A DNA stretch of 64,000 nt from Kudoa neothunni (lineage: Eukaryota > Cnidaria). Of the stretch, positions 39,170 to 48,633 are shown one piece after another. The position numbers and the translations under genes were made by a program. The stretch covers positions 6,572,001 to 6,636,000 of the forward strand of contig OZ199840.1 in assembly GCA_964304625.1 (NCBI GenBank). Reading direction: 5' to 3'. Numbering within the stretch: the stretch's first letter is position 1; every line of letters begins with the position of its first letter. Under the pieces are notes generated by a model. The model was not told the origin of the DNA, made no database searches, and saw only the letters and a list, made by a program, of their open reading frames with translations.

Positions 39170-41510
39170 CCCTTTCGCTCCCAATTTTTTTCGATCTGAA
39201 AATTATTATCCTACATTAATTATGTTTTCTTTATCAATTTTAATTATTTTTAAACAAGCCAAATTATTTATTTGGAATATATGCTTAATTTTTCAACTGT
39301 TCCATATATGGGACAATGGGAATATAAGGAAGTAATAATGTGGTGTGCGCGCGCACCCCGGATATTTTATTGATTCAAATAATTATACATTTTTTTCTTT
39401 ATGATATTGAAAAAAACAATTTCTCTCAGCGGTTAAACAACAGTATGAGTTGTATTTCATACAACATATTCTAGTTTTCATTTGACAAACGCGACACCTA
39501 GACCTGTCGGTACGTATCCCAGAATAATGACCTACGTCATCAAACCTGATTTGGTCGGTAAGCTGCACTTTTTTTGTACTGAAATCATTACCTTCGGTTT
39601 CAAGGAGGGTTTTAGATGGTCTTCCTCTTTTTTTGTAAGGGCGATTTTTTTGTAAAATATAAGATTTTCACATATACTTAATGAAAAATCGAACAAATCT
39701 AAAATATTCTTATTCGGTACATTTCTAACAGCGCAATTTCGTCGGTATAGTATCCAAGAATTGATTATTGACGTGTTCGAGCAACAGAAGAAAATTCGAT
39801 GATAATATTTCTTGCATTTATGTTGCATAACATAAAGCGACATCAACATATCAGAGAGGTCAACCCCTCCCATGTTTTTATTATATTCGTTGACAACTGC
39901 TGGACAAGTTACCTCTATTATTCTTTTCTTGGATCGGTCAAATCTTCTTGTAAATGCAACAGGCTCAATTGAGGAATGGGTAGAAGAGAGGGTGACAACA
40001 GAGCTATCAAACCAACGTGTAAGATATATACCGTTTTTAGAATTTCCGACATGGTCATATGAGCCGCGTCCTAATTTCTTGAGCTCTTTGTCGGTCATCA
40101 ATGAAGATCCTTTCACTCTATTTGAGCGTATCGTTCCAACCGAAAAAATATTTCTTTTCTTTACAAAAATTTGGAGTGGGATAGAAGTAAATCAATTGTC
40201 AAAATAAGCATAGTGGTTACTGTCTGCAGGCAAACTTTCACAAAGCTTAATAACAAAATCACCGGATGTAAGTCCACAACTTCTACGCACATTTGGTTTA
40301 TTTCCATCATAGAGGTGAAAATCGTATACCAAGCCACTAACACCACATTTGGCAAACATTTTGAAACCCCATTTTGTCGGTTTTTTCGGAATGTATTGCT
40401 CATCTATAGAATTATTCCTCTCACATTCTACTTTCAGGCAGGCTTCTCTGATCGAATTTAGTAAAGGGCGAATTTTTGCAAATTTATCATATTTGGGAGA
40501 GTTTGGGTTGGTCACAATGTTGGTATCATATATGAAGTGTAATTATTTCGACATTGCCTCGAAGCGATTTCTCGAAAAACATTCAGTAACAATGGGATAT
40601 TGCAAGAGTTTTGTCCAGTAACACCTATATCTGGGCATTTTAACTATGCCCATGATAATCAAGATACCAAGATATTTTTGAATTTCTTCAATATCGGTTT
40701 TGAAACAGGAATTTTGCTGAACAGCATATAAATTTGTCTCTAAGACAATATTTTCGAAGAGATCATTGCCAAAATAGAATTTAAAGTAGTCTATCGGCAT
40801 AACCAGATTTTCCAACTCATCAAAATTTGTGGTAGATATCTCTAATCCATTTTCTATATTTAGTGGAACAAGATCTTTTTGAAAATTGAAATCTGGCAAT
40901 ATATCATCGTCATCATCGGAACTTTCAGAATTTTGAGTTTGGTCATAATTTTCGCCACGCGTAATAATAGTTTTCCAAAAAAGACGCGTCTTCGATATCA
41001 CAAATAATGTCTGGTTCCGAAATATCTGCATCAGGAAAAATAACGACCTCTGTCAAGGCTTTTCCCTCATCATCAGTTTTGAAAACTAGGTCATGATCCA
41101 TTATCCCAATCTTCGGCGTTCCTCGAAATCCCATTGTCCCCTATATGACACATGACCCACGTGAAGTTTATTTGATTAATTATTAATTTATCATTTTTTT
41201 ATTGTAGTTATAATGTATTTAAAAATTTTATTTATTTATATATTATAAAAAAATTATCGTATATTTATTATACTATATTCATGGTATATTAATCAATCAC
41301 TTATCGTCACATTGCCTTAATGGAAAGCGATGATTTAAATGTTTATTATAATAAATATCATTTTATTACTTAATTAATGATGGAAATATAATATTAATAT
41401 CAACAAGTAGAGATTAATTATTCACATTTAGAGTATGGTAGTGGTGAACTGAAATCGTAAATAATGTATAAATTGTTTGTCCCACCGATGGGACATTGGG
41501 AACGAAAGGG
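39170..41510 (-). mobile_element. piggyBac element, nearly complete
   Basis: 2341 bp flanked by perfect TTAA duplications (39166-39169, 41511-41514). Terminal inverted repeats CCCTTTCGCTCCCAAT and CCCTTTCGTTCCCAAT (complement of the right end) differ at one base. It carries one minus-strand transposase gene and short subterminal repeats around GGGACAATGGGAA and GGGACATTGGGAA. It shares its ends with the copy at 60682-63041. Confidence 0.9.
39383..41134 (-). pseudogene. piggyBac transposase with few disabling lesions
   Basis: Cut-and-paste transposase. From the ATG at 41134 the frame starts MGFRGTPKIGIMDHDLVF and shifts by one base near 40965. It continues through an acidic stretch, meets a stop in SK*LHF near 40535 (family K-Y-LHF), then a second stop in YFDN*F near 40190 (family W), and runs on to the C-terminal cysteine-rich finger (CRVCQMKTRICCMKY) ending at 39383. 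The three catalytic aspartates are present: SIDEQY, YFDN and GGVDLSD. With only one shift and two stops, decay is recent relative to the other copies. Not functional as read. Confidence 0.85.
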
Positions 41511-41624
41511 TTAAAAGTGGAAATTGTTGTATGACACAACAATCCCCGCCTTTTTATTATTTTACAATATAAAATATATTTATTTTTGGGTCTATTTATC
41601 ATTACACGTGCGGTATTCATTTAA

Positions 41625-42548
41625 AATGATACGTTTTATTGCATCCATTATTAGTAGGTATTAAAAAAGCGCGGCGTTATGAAAATGGCAAACAATAATA
41701 ACCTCATAATCTAATATTTGTAATGATAATACAACAAATCAAAAATTTTACCCCTTAAATCATATAAATGTTAAGGTTGGAATCGACTATTTTTGATATT
41801 TTCCTCCATCGAATTAATTGACAATTTTGAGTGATATATCGTTATCGATAGTAGCACAATACACCTCGTCCAAAAAATTAACTGTGACGATACACTTTCT
41901 TCAGTTAATAATAATATGAAGCGATAAAAAATAAGAACAAATAATTATATTTAATTCCAAACATAATGCATTTTATAATGAACCATTCAGTGTTATGATC
42001 TATTTTGTTTATCATCAAATGTTAATTTTTCGTTTTATCCGAATTCATAAAAACATTTCCAACATGGTTTTCAATAAAAATTCGTCGATTATTTATTTTG
42101 ACACGTAGCAATAAGTTGGAACCAAGTTTCAATATTTTAAGAATATGATCATTGGTCGTTTCATCGTCATATTTTTAACACGTTGAAAATGTTCAAATAA
42201 ATTATACGAAAATAATAAATACTTTTATACACTAATTTAAAATAATGTTATTTTAAAATATTTCGTAAATTATTAGAAAGATTCACAAGTTCTACAAAAA
42301 ATAATAAAACTAATTTGAGTTCGTTAACAATAAATTATAACATAAATTAGTAAATGAAAACACAAAATCAGGGTTTTTATAAATTTTAATGAAAGACAAT
42401 TTATTACGTGAATTAAGTATTTTCCACTTTTTTATCAAATGTAATTAAAACTTTAAATTTTATACTTATTTATCAATAATTAATTTAGAAAATTGGAACG
42501 AACTTTGTCGTCAATAATATAATTTTGTATTTATTTAAATTTATGACC
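41625..42548. other. AT-rich gene-free stretch
   Basis: No recognisable exon, RNA or element end. Confidence 0.4.
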
Positions 42549-44403
42549 CACCGTAAATCCTCGTGTATAAGCCGCACCCACCATGCCAAACTAATTCTAT
42601 CCGTCATCCCAATACATACTTTCATTCATTTAACACATTTAATTTAACCTAGTCACTTAAGTCATTCGCCAAGTCTACTGTTTGTGTCTGTCGTTACACG
42701 CACACGTTGGCTGGCGGAGTTGTACTCCACCGAAGAGTGATCTCACCTTTGCAGAGATAGTGTTACGCCTGTACTAGATTATAGTGAGCATGAAACGAAC
42801 CATCCAGCACATTTTTAAGCTATGTCATCGAGAAGGGAAAATTACGACTCCGCGTTTAAACTGAAAGTTGTAAATGTGGCTTTGGAAACTACCAACCGAA
42901 ATGTTGCTGCTGTTTTTGGCATAAATGAAAAGCAAGTTCGCGAATGGAAGAAAGCTCAAGATAGCTTGAAGATGATTCCACGATCAAAGTGAGTGAGAAG
43001 AGGAAAACAATGTCAATGACTCGGACTAGAAACCTCCTTAGTTGCTTGGGTAACAGAAAGAAGGGATGCAGGTTTCATCGTCACCAGAAACAACATTCAA
43101 ATAGAGGCTATGAACTAGTCCAAGAAGAATCGTGAGTTGTGTCAAAATTTCAAAGCTTCGCGTGGTTGGTTGAGCAGATTCATGGCAAGAAATAATTTAG
43201 TCTTATGTCAACAAACGAAAATTCCTCAAAAGCTACCTAAAGACTTGGAAGATGAAGTAATTTCATTTCAACAATTGATCATAAAACATCGCAAGCATCT
43301 CAATTACTTTCTCAGCAATATTGGAAATATGGATGAAACTCCAATGTTTTTCGATATGGTTGGGAGCAAGACGGTAAACAAAGTCAGAGAAAAAGAAATA
43401 TGCGTGAAATCAACGGGGAATGAGAAGAAACACTTCACTGTGATTTTAGCTTGTTTAGCCGATGGTGATTTTCAAGAGGAAAACATTTCCTTCGAAAGAA
43501 AAGTTTCCCTCTGGCATCGTTGTCCGTGCACAAGAGCGTGGTTGGATGGATGGCATATGGTCCAAACGTCCTGGTGGCTTATTGAAGAAATGGTCGCTTT
43601 TGGTGTGTGTTATGTACATAATCTGTTCCCAGCTACGACAAAATCTTGGAGGAATCCTTTTATTTTGTTGGATTTTGTGTCATCGTGTTTTCTTTTGCTG
43701 ACCGCTTTTTAAATTTGGACACAACAGTGTGGGACAGGTTCAAGTCTCATCTTGTTGAACGTGTCAAGCAGCGTTTGCAGCAAAATAACACAGACTTTGC
43801 TGTCATGATTGGTAGTTTGACATTAATTCTCCAACCCCTAGGTGTTTCACTAAATAAACCTTTCAAAGATAGACTTCGAGCAATGTGAAATGAATGGATG
43901 ATATCTGGAGATAATCAGGTTACTTGTGGTGGAAACCTCAAAGTCCCTTCTTTAACCACTGTGTGTCAATAGATTATCCAAGTCTGGAAGGGTTTGAAGC
44001 CCGGAATAATTTTAAAATCCTTCAAGAAATGTTGCATCAGCAATGTGGTGGGTGGAAAAAAAGATGTTTTATGGGAGCATGACGTAGAAACTTCACTTTC
44101 TGATTCCGATGAATTCGATCCTTACGACAACACTATTTTACTCCATGAATGGAATCAAGTGTTATAGATGTCGCATCACAGTGACCAAGACTAATTACCT
44201 CATTACTTGTGTATAAATGCTGTATATTTCCTAGTGTCTTATCGTTGAATAAATTATTTGTGCATTCTAAAAGGTACGTTAACCCCAAAACATGGTGATA
44301 AGTTTATAGATATAATTTTTAGATTGCGTGTATAAGCCTCACCCCGAATTTTAAACAAAGTTTTGGGTTCACAGGTGCGACTTATTCACGGGGATTTACG
44401 GTG
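42549..44403 (+). mobile_element. Tigger element
   Basis: Terminal inverted repeats CACCGTAAATCCTCGTGTAT (42549) and the complement CACCGTAAATCCCCGTGAAT ending at 44403, continuing as AAGCCGCACC/AAGTCGCACC. It encloses one plus-strand Tigger transposase. I do not see the expected TA on either side, so the flanks are probably mutated or the tips slightly eroded. Confidence 0.8.
42822..44167 (+). pseudogene. Tigger-type DDE transposase, frameshifted
   Basis: Begins MSSRRENYDSAFKLKVVNVA, a psq-type DNA-binding helix domain (with NRNVAAVFGINEKQVREWKK). It continues after shifts with a CENP-B-type second domain (FKASRGWLSRFMARNNL) and the catalytic core: GNMDETPMFFDMVGSKTV (first Asp), HFTVILACLADGDF, VIFKRKTFP and the TDFAVM...LILQPLGVSLNKPFKD segment. 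The stop after ETSLSDSDEFDPYDN... is at 44165-44167. At least three frameshifts and several stops break it. Within the GSLTLILQPLGVSLNKP motif the family Asp (LQPLDVS) is Gly, a further sign of decay. Confidence 0.85.
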
Positions 44404-44853
44404 TTTTCAACAAAATAAAATATAACAAATAAATATTAAAGAAAAAATCACAATATATTTAGAGGAATTTGTTGTTATTACCATAAAATTGGTTTACTGT
44501 AGTAACGAATAGCAGATGAAACATAAACCGAATCCAGCCGAATTGTTAACAACATTTTAAACATATCTTTTTAGATTTAACATCCCATTGTATTCATTTT
44601 ATATAAAAAATAGACAGAAAAAATATTATCACAATTAACACTTGGTAACTGAGCAAACAATTACCACCTAATAAATCAATACATATTAGATTAAAATCTG
44701 ACAAAGCTCCTCGGGCCGCAAAAAAGTGATCGAAGACCGCACGTTGTCCATCACCACCATATACAATGCGGCTTTTCGCCATAATTAGGATTTGTAATGT
44801 TACACCGCATTGTGTTATTACACTTTACAGGTGCATGGGAATGTATAAATTAA
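44404..44853. other. Intergenic, with one unsupported minus-strand frame
   Basis: A minus-strand open frame at 44782-44594 starts MAKSRIVYGGDGQRAVFDHF and looks compositionally coding for about 40 residues before turning hydrophobic. It could be a first exon, but no downstream exon or family match was found. Confidence 0.3.
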
Positions 44854-45149
44854 TCAATTTATGCACATAGGTTTAGAAGAGTCCAGTAAATGAGATCTAT
44901 AGAGTCTCTGGAACTCACAAAGGAAATTCGTTTTGTGCAGAATATGACGTGCCTGCTCAATATTGGCTACTGTGCAACTGTTGATTCATTCCGACGTGAT
45001 TTTATTAGATTATTCACAAAATTTACTACTAAGAGAGGGTTAAAACTAATAACAGCTACGATAGAAATGGCCGTATCATTCAAAGGTGTTAATCGAATCT
45101 TTCGTTGTGCATGTGCAATCGCTCGGCAAATAGTCGTTACATTTTTCAT
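44854..45149 (-). CDS. Possible small two-exon gene, 73 residues
   Basis: Exons 45149-45027 and 44952-44854 join in frame across a 74-nt GT-AG intron (acceptor GAGCAG) and give 73 residues. The product starts MKNVTTICRAIAHAQRKIRL and contains HILHKTNFLCEFQRLYRSHL. A basic, helical, LYR-containing small protein would suit a mitochondrial assembly factor, but I cannot assign it. A plus-strand open frame covers the same bases, so the choice of strand is an inference. It lies head-to-head with HSP110. Confidence 0.33.
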
Positions 45150-45250
45150 CGCTCAATAAAACAGGATATAAATTTGTCATTATTTTCTACGGTTTGAACT
45201 GCTAATAGGAATGGAGGTTCAAAATCTTGTTAACTTAGAGTGATGTAAAA

Positions 45251-45278
45251 TTCCTGAAACAGATAGAACTTTCTAGAA
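45251..45278. promoter_or_regulatory. Heat-shock element upstream of HSP110
   Basis: TTCCTGAA (45251-45258) is followed by GAACTTTCTAGAA (45266-45278), which is a perfect three-unit nGAAnnTTCnnGAAn array, the binding site of trimeric heat-shock factor HSF1. It lies 57-84 bp ahead of the start codon and just upstream of a TATA box, the classical arrangement for a heat-inducible chaperone gene. Confidence 0.85.
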
Positions 45279-45294
45279 CTATCTTCGACTCAAA

Positions 45295-45301
45295 TATATA
45301 T
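45295..45301 (+). promoter_or_regulatory. TATA box of HSP110
   Basis: TATATAT about 35-40 bp ahead of the ATG at 45335 and 17 bp after the heat-shock element. This implies a very short 5' leader. Confidence 0.55.
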
Positions 45302-45334
45302 CGGTAAAACTCGTGATCGTGCACTAACGGAGTT

Positions 45335-47779
45335 TTGTCCCATATGTCTGCTGTAGGAATAGATATAGGCAGTGCTACATGCTATGTGGCTGCAACAAAA
45401 ACTAGAGGAATAGAAACGCTGGATAATGACTATTCTGATAGACGCACACCTTGTTACGTGTCGTTTACTGAAGCTAGAAGGTTTTGTGGTACATCTGCGT
45501 TCAATCAAGCCGTAACAAATGCATCCAACACCGTTTCTGGTTTCAGAAATCTGCTTGGTCTTAAGTTTAGCGATCCTGAGGCACAACGCGAGATGGCTCT
45601 TAATCATACTATAAGATACGTCCGTATGGAAGATGATGAAATAGGTATCAAAGTTCGATACCTAAACAAGGAGGAAATCTATTCACCAATTCAATTGGTT
45701 GCAATGATGCTTAGTCATATAAAAGAGTCCACTTTAAGTGACTTGGGTGCTTCTCCAAACGTCGTGCTGAGTTGCCCTATGTATTTCAATTCAAGGCAAC
45801 GGCGAGCATTGGCAGCTTCCGCCCATATAGCAAACATCAATCTGATGGGAATCATAAATGATACTCTAGCCACATCCATCACCTATGGTCTCTATAATAC
45901 TTTCACCAAGGCCGATGCTAACAACACCTCGAAGATAGTGTTGTTTGTGGATATTGGGTATTCGTCAACTCAGGTGTTCCTGACCAGATACGAAAGCAAC
46001 AAAATTGCAATTATTTCATCGGTTGGTTCCAATCGTTTCGGTGGAAGGACTGTTGATAATGTGATGGCTGAACATTTTGCTAAGGAATTTTACAACAAAT
46101 ATAAAGCTGATCCAAAATCACACCCAAGAGCTTGGTTGAAGTTGACAAACGAGATGTCTAATGTTAAAAAGAAAATAAACTCCAACAACTCTGTACTTCC
46201 CTTTGGAATCGAATGCTTTTTGGATGATCACGATTTGGCTGGTAGAATTGGTCGTGATGAGATGGCTCAAATGTGCCAAGCAGAATTGGAAAAAGAGGTT
46301 GTTGCGCTGATCGATCAAGCTGTCAAACAATCGATTGTTCCTATTGATAACTTTAGCAAACAGGTTTCCAGCATCGAAATTGTTGGTGGGAGTACTCGAC
46401 TTGTGATGGTGAAGAACCTCATTAGCTCCACACTGGGCGGTGAAATTAGTAACACGCTGAATTGTGATGAGGCTGTTGCTCGTGGTTGTGCGTTGTATTG
46501 TGCTAAACTTACACCTACTATTCAAATGAAACCATTCGATGCCACCGACCTAGTTTGTTATGATGTGAAAGCACAGGTGCACATTGGCAGTAAGTTGTTG
46601 GAAGAGGTTGATTTGTTCAAGCGAGGAAAGCCTTCTCCTTGCACTTGTCTAATGTCTGTGGAACCAACCTCCAATTTTCGAGTGGTTCTTCAGCAACTTG
46701 TCCATCCTGAGAGAAAATGCTACTGTGATGTGGGTGAGTGGAACATTCGTGGAGTTGCCAAGGATGTCCATGGAAACGCCCAAAAAGTTAAGGTTCGTGT
46801 GAGACACGACCAAAACTCCTACGTGGTAGTTAACCAAGCTCAAATGTTCGAAGTTGTTGAAGATCCTATCGATGCCGGTGCCAGTGAACATGTTTCTCTG
46901 GAGTCTGGAGAAAATGTTGCTACCGCCGCTTCAATTGGTAGCGAAATGAAGGAGAATGAAAGTCCGATGGAAAAAAACGCTGATAAAAAATCCCCAATGA
47001 GAACTATCAATCTAACCGTGGAACAAATTAGTACTGGCATCTTCAGTGAAAAAAGTCTTCAACACTTCCACAGTATTGAAAATGTAATGCTAGCGCAGGT
47101 TGCATCCGAAAAAGAACGCACGGATTCAAAGAACGCTTTCGAGGAGCTTATCTACAACATTAGAGATAAGCTGGATTCTAGTTGGAGAGAGTTTGCTTCG
47201 GAGTCCACATTGAATTCCATTAGAGAACACCTCACCCAACAACAAGATTGGTTGTATGACGAAGGCGATTATCAACCAGCCAAAGTGTTTTTGGAAAAGT
47301 TGGCCGAACTGAAAAATCTTGTGAAACCGATTGAGGAACGATTTGCCTTGTCGGAACAGATTGCGCTACTCTTCAATGAATTCAACTCGGTTATTCTCCA
47401 TTACAATAAAATTCTTGGTGTGTACGCTGATGCGAAAATTCAACAATACAAACACATTCCGTCTGATATGATGGGTCAAGTCAATGATCTCACAAACGAA
47501 GCTATTGCCAAAGTGTCACAAGCTCAAGACAAATTTAGAACATGGAATAGAACCACCAACTTCCCGCTCAAGATTCAAGATCTATATAACTATATGAATG
47601 ATTACAAGAAAAAGTGTGAGACTATTGTTAACATGCCCATCCCGCCACCAGAGAAACCCGCCGCTGAAAGTGGCAGTGATTCACCCGATTTTGCTCCCTC
47701 TAAAGAGACCAATGCAACTGACGCCACCGAGAATCCCACCCCAAGCAAAAAAGATGTAGACTCCAAAGCTGAAGTCTAG
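45335..47779 (+). CDS. HSPA4: Cytosolic HSP110/HSPA4-type chaperone, intronless
   Basis: HSP110 proteins are nucleotide-exchange factors and holdases for cytosolic HSP70. The single exon encodes 814 residues, the usual length. The nucleotide-binding domain starts SAVGIDIGSATCYVAATK and includes DRRTPCYVSF, the second phosphate region VFVDIGYSSTQVF-like segment (VLFVDIGYSSTQVFLTRY, about residue 205) and the adenosine motif EIVGGSTRLVMVKNLI (about 348), then LNCDEAVARGCALYCAKL. The substrate domain follows, with an acidic, charged loop (about 510-560) and the helical lid containing DWLYDEGDYQPAKVFLEKL (family DWLYEEGEDQ). The tail is disordered and charged, and ends AEV without an ER retention signal, so it is cytosolic rather than GRP170. 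Met4 (45344) is an equally good start. The lack of introns in an intron-rich genome fits rapid heat induction; the HSE and TATA box lie directly upstream. Confidence 0.95.
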   Translation: MSHMSAVGIDIGSATCYVAATKTRGIETLDNDYSDRRTPCYVSFTEARRFCGTSAFNQAVTNASNTVSGFRNLLGLKFSDPEAQREMALNHTIRYVRMEDDEIGIKVRYLNKEEIYSPIQLVAMMLSHIKESTLSDLGASPNVVLSCPMYFNSRQRRALAASAHIANINLMGIINDTLATSITYGLYNTFTKADANNTSKIVLFVDIGYSSTQVFLTRYESNKIAIISSVGSNRFGGRTVDNVMAEHFAKEFYNKYKADPKSHPRAWLKLTNEMSNVKKKINSNNSVLPFGIECFLDDHDLAGRIGRDEMAQMCQAELEKEVVALIDQAVKQSIVPIDNFSKQVSSIEIVGGSTRLVMVKNLISSTLGGEISNTLNCDEAVARGCALYCAKLTPTIQMKPFDATDLVCYDVKAQVHIGSKLLEEVDLFKRGKPSPCTCLMSVEPTSNFRVVLQQLVHPERKCYCDVGEWNIRGVAKDVHGNAQKVKVRVRHDQNSYVVVNQAQMFEVVEDPIDAGASEHVSLESGENVATAASIGSEMKENESPMEKNADKKSPMRTINLTVEQISTGIFSEKSLQHFHSIENVMLAQVASEKERTDSKNAFEELIYNIRDKLDSSWREFASESTLNSIREHLTQQQDWLYDEGDYQPAKVFLEKLAELKNLVKPIEERFALSEQIALLFNEFNSVILHYNKILGVYADAKIQQYKHIPSDMMGQVNDLTNEAIAKVSQAQDKFRTWNRTTNFPLKIQDLYNYMNDYKKKCETIVNMPIPPPEKPAAESGSDSPDFAPSKETNATDATENPTPSKKDVDSKAEV

Positions 47780-48092
47780 ATTTTGCCGTAATATGTTTAG
47801 TAGTGGTATTGTCATAGCTTTTTGATAGTCTCGAACCGTTTGGTTTATTAAAAATGTTTTATAATTTATTAGTATTGTTTATCGCGCATGAAATTTTGTT
47901 CGTGTTTTTTTAATTTTGCGTTAATATCCTCAACCTAATGTTTAGTTTTTACTTTAGTAAAGCGAATATGTTAATTTGTTTGATTTCCGAGTTTAATGCG
48001 CCCATAATTAAGCGTGCATTGCTGTGAAACGGTTATCTCGTTTTAGCGTGATTTCTTTGGGCTTAGTCCTGCCGTCTCTGTTGGGTTAGGAA
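47780..48092. other. HSP110 3' flank
   Basis: AT-rich 3' untranslated and flanking sequence; AATAAA-type signals are not clearly placed. Ends at the SINE target duplication GTTGGGTTAGGAA (48080-48092). Confidence 0.4.
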
Positions 48093-48520
48093 TGCCAAGG
48101 ACAGATAGCTCGATGGTGCGGTGACTGGACTCAATACTCCGAGGTAATGGGTTCGATTCCCGTTATTGATCAGTCTACTGTTTCCGTGTGAGTGTGTCTC
48201 ATTCCGTAATGGGAGCTGTTGTTAAATTTCGATCTAGCAGAGGAGGTTGAATTGACGTCTAAGTCGTTGCGGATGCATCAGCAAGCTTGAAATCTCTGTA
48301 GAGCCAAAGTCCTTGAGGATAAGGTTTGGGGTGGTGGTTGTCCTGGAACGAGGATGTTTAATGGGTTAAAATCCAACATTACCGCAAAAAGATAAGGGGC
48401 GATGGGGTAAATGTTACATGTCCTGGGGTGCCTACAGCGTTAACGGGGACGGTCTAACCAACCATAACTCCACCAATTAATAATTTGCATCAGGGATTTT
48501 ACCTTAAAAAGAAAAAAAAA
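48093..48520 (+). mobile_element. tRNA-derived SINE, full-length copy
   Basis: About 428 bp on the plus strand. The head carries Pol III promoter boxes: an A-box-like TAGCTCGATGG (48107) and a B box GGTTCGATTCC (48149), within a tRNA-like context. An unrelated body follows, then an A-rich tail (AAAAAGAAAAAAAAA). It is flanked by imperfect target duplications GTTGGGTTAGGAA (48080-48092) and GTTGGTTTAAGAA (48521-48533), the mark of LINE-driven insertion. It is the best-preserved of the three copies in the window. Confidence 0.85.
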
Positions 48521-48633
48521 GTTGGTTTAAGAAACAATAAGTCATAGTTACTAGAACTTGGTTTGTTAATATTTGATCTTTATAATTTCATTTCCTGCGA
48601 TATGAACGGAATTAAATGAATTAAGTTGATAAT

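Larger units (their letters stand above)
38440..41620 (-). pseudogene. hAT transposase remnant split by a piggyBac
   Basis: Minus-strand remnant of a hAT-type transposase of the ZBED5/GTF2IRD2-like group, in two parts. The upstream part (about 41620-41511) ends in a BED-finger-like LLCHTTISTF. Reading on across the TTAA target, the downstream part starts KEYNLKRHYRSKQ (39169 down), then continues through KASFMVELNIACGVKPF, SDESTDIWDIAQLLIFMRGV and ENAGMFKLLDD to about 38440. The frame is continuous across the junction if the inserted element and one TTAA are removed. The remnant has its own stops and lacks the C-terminal part. Confidence 0.75.

Noticed and set aside
46118-46525. Antisense open frame of 135 codons in HSP110
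   Set aside because: It is a shadow of the strongly supported plus-strand chaperone frame and has no recognisable domain.
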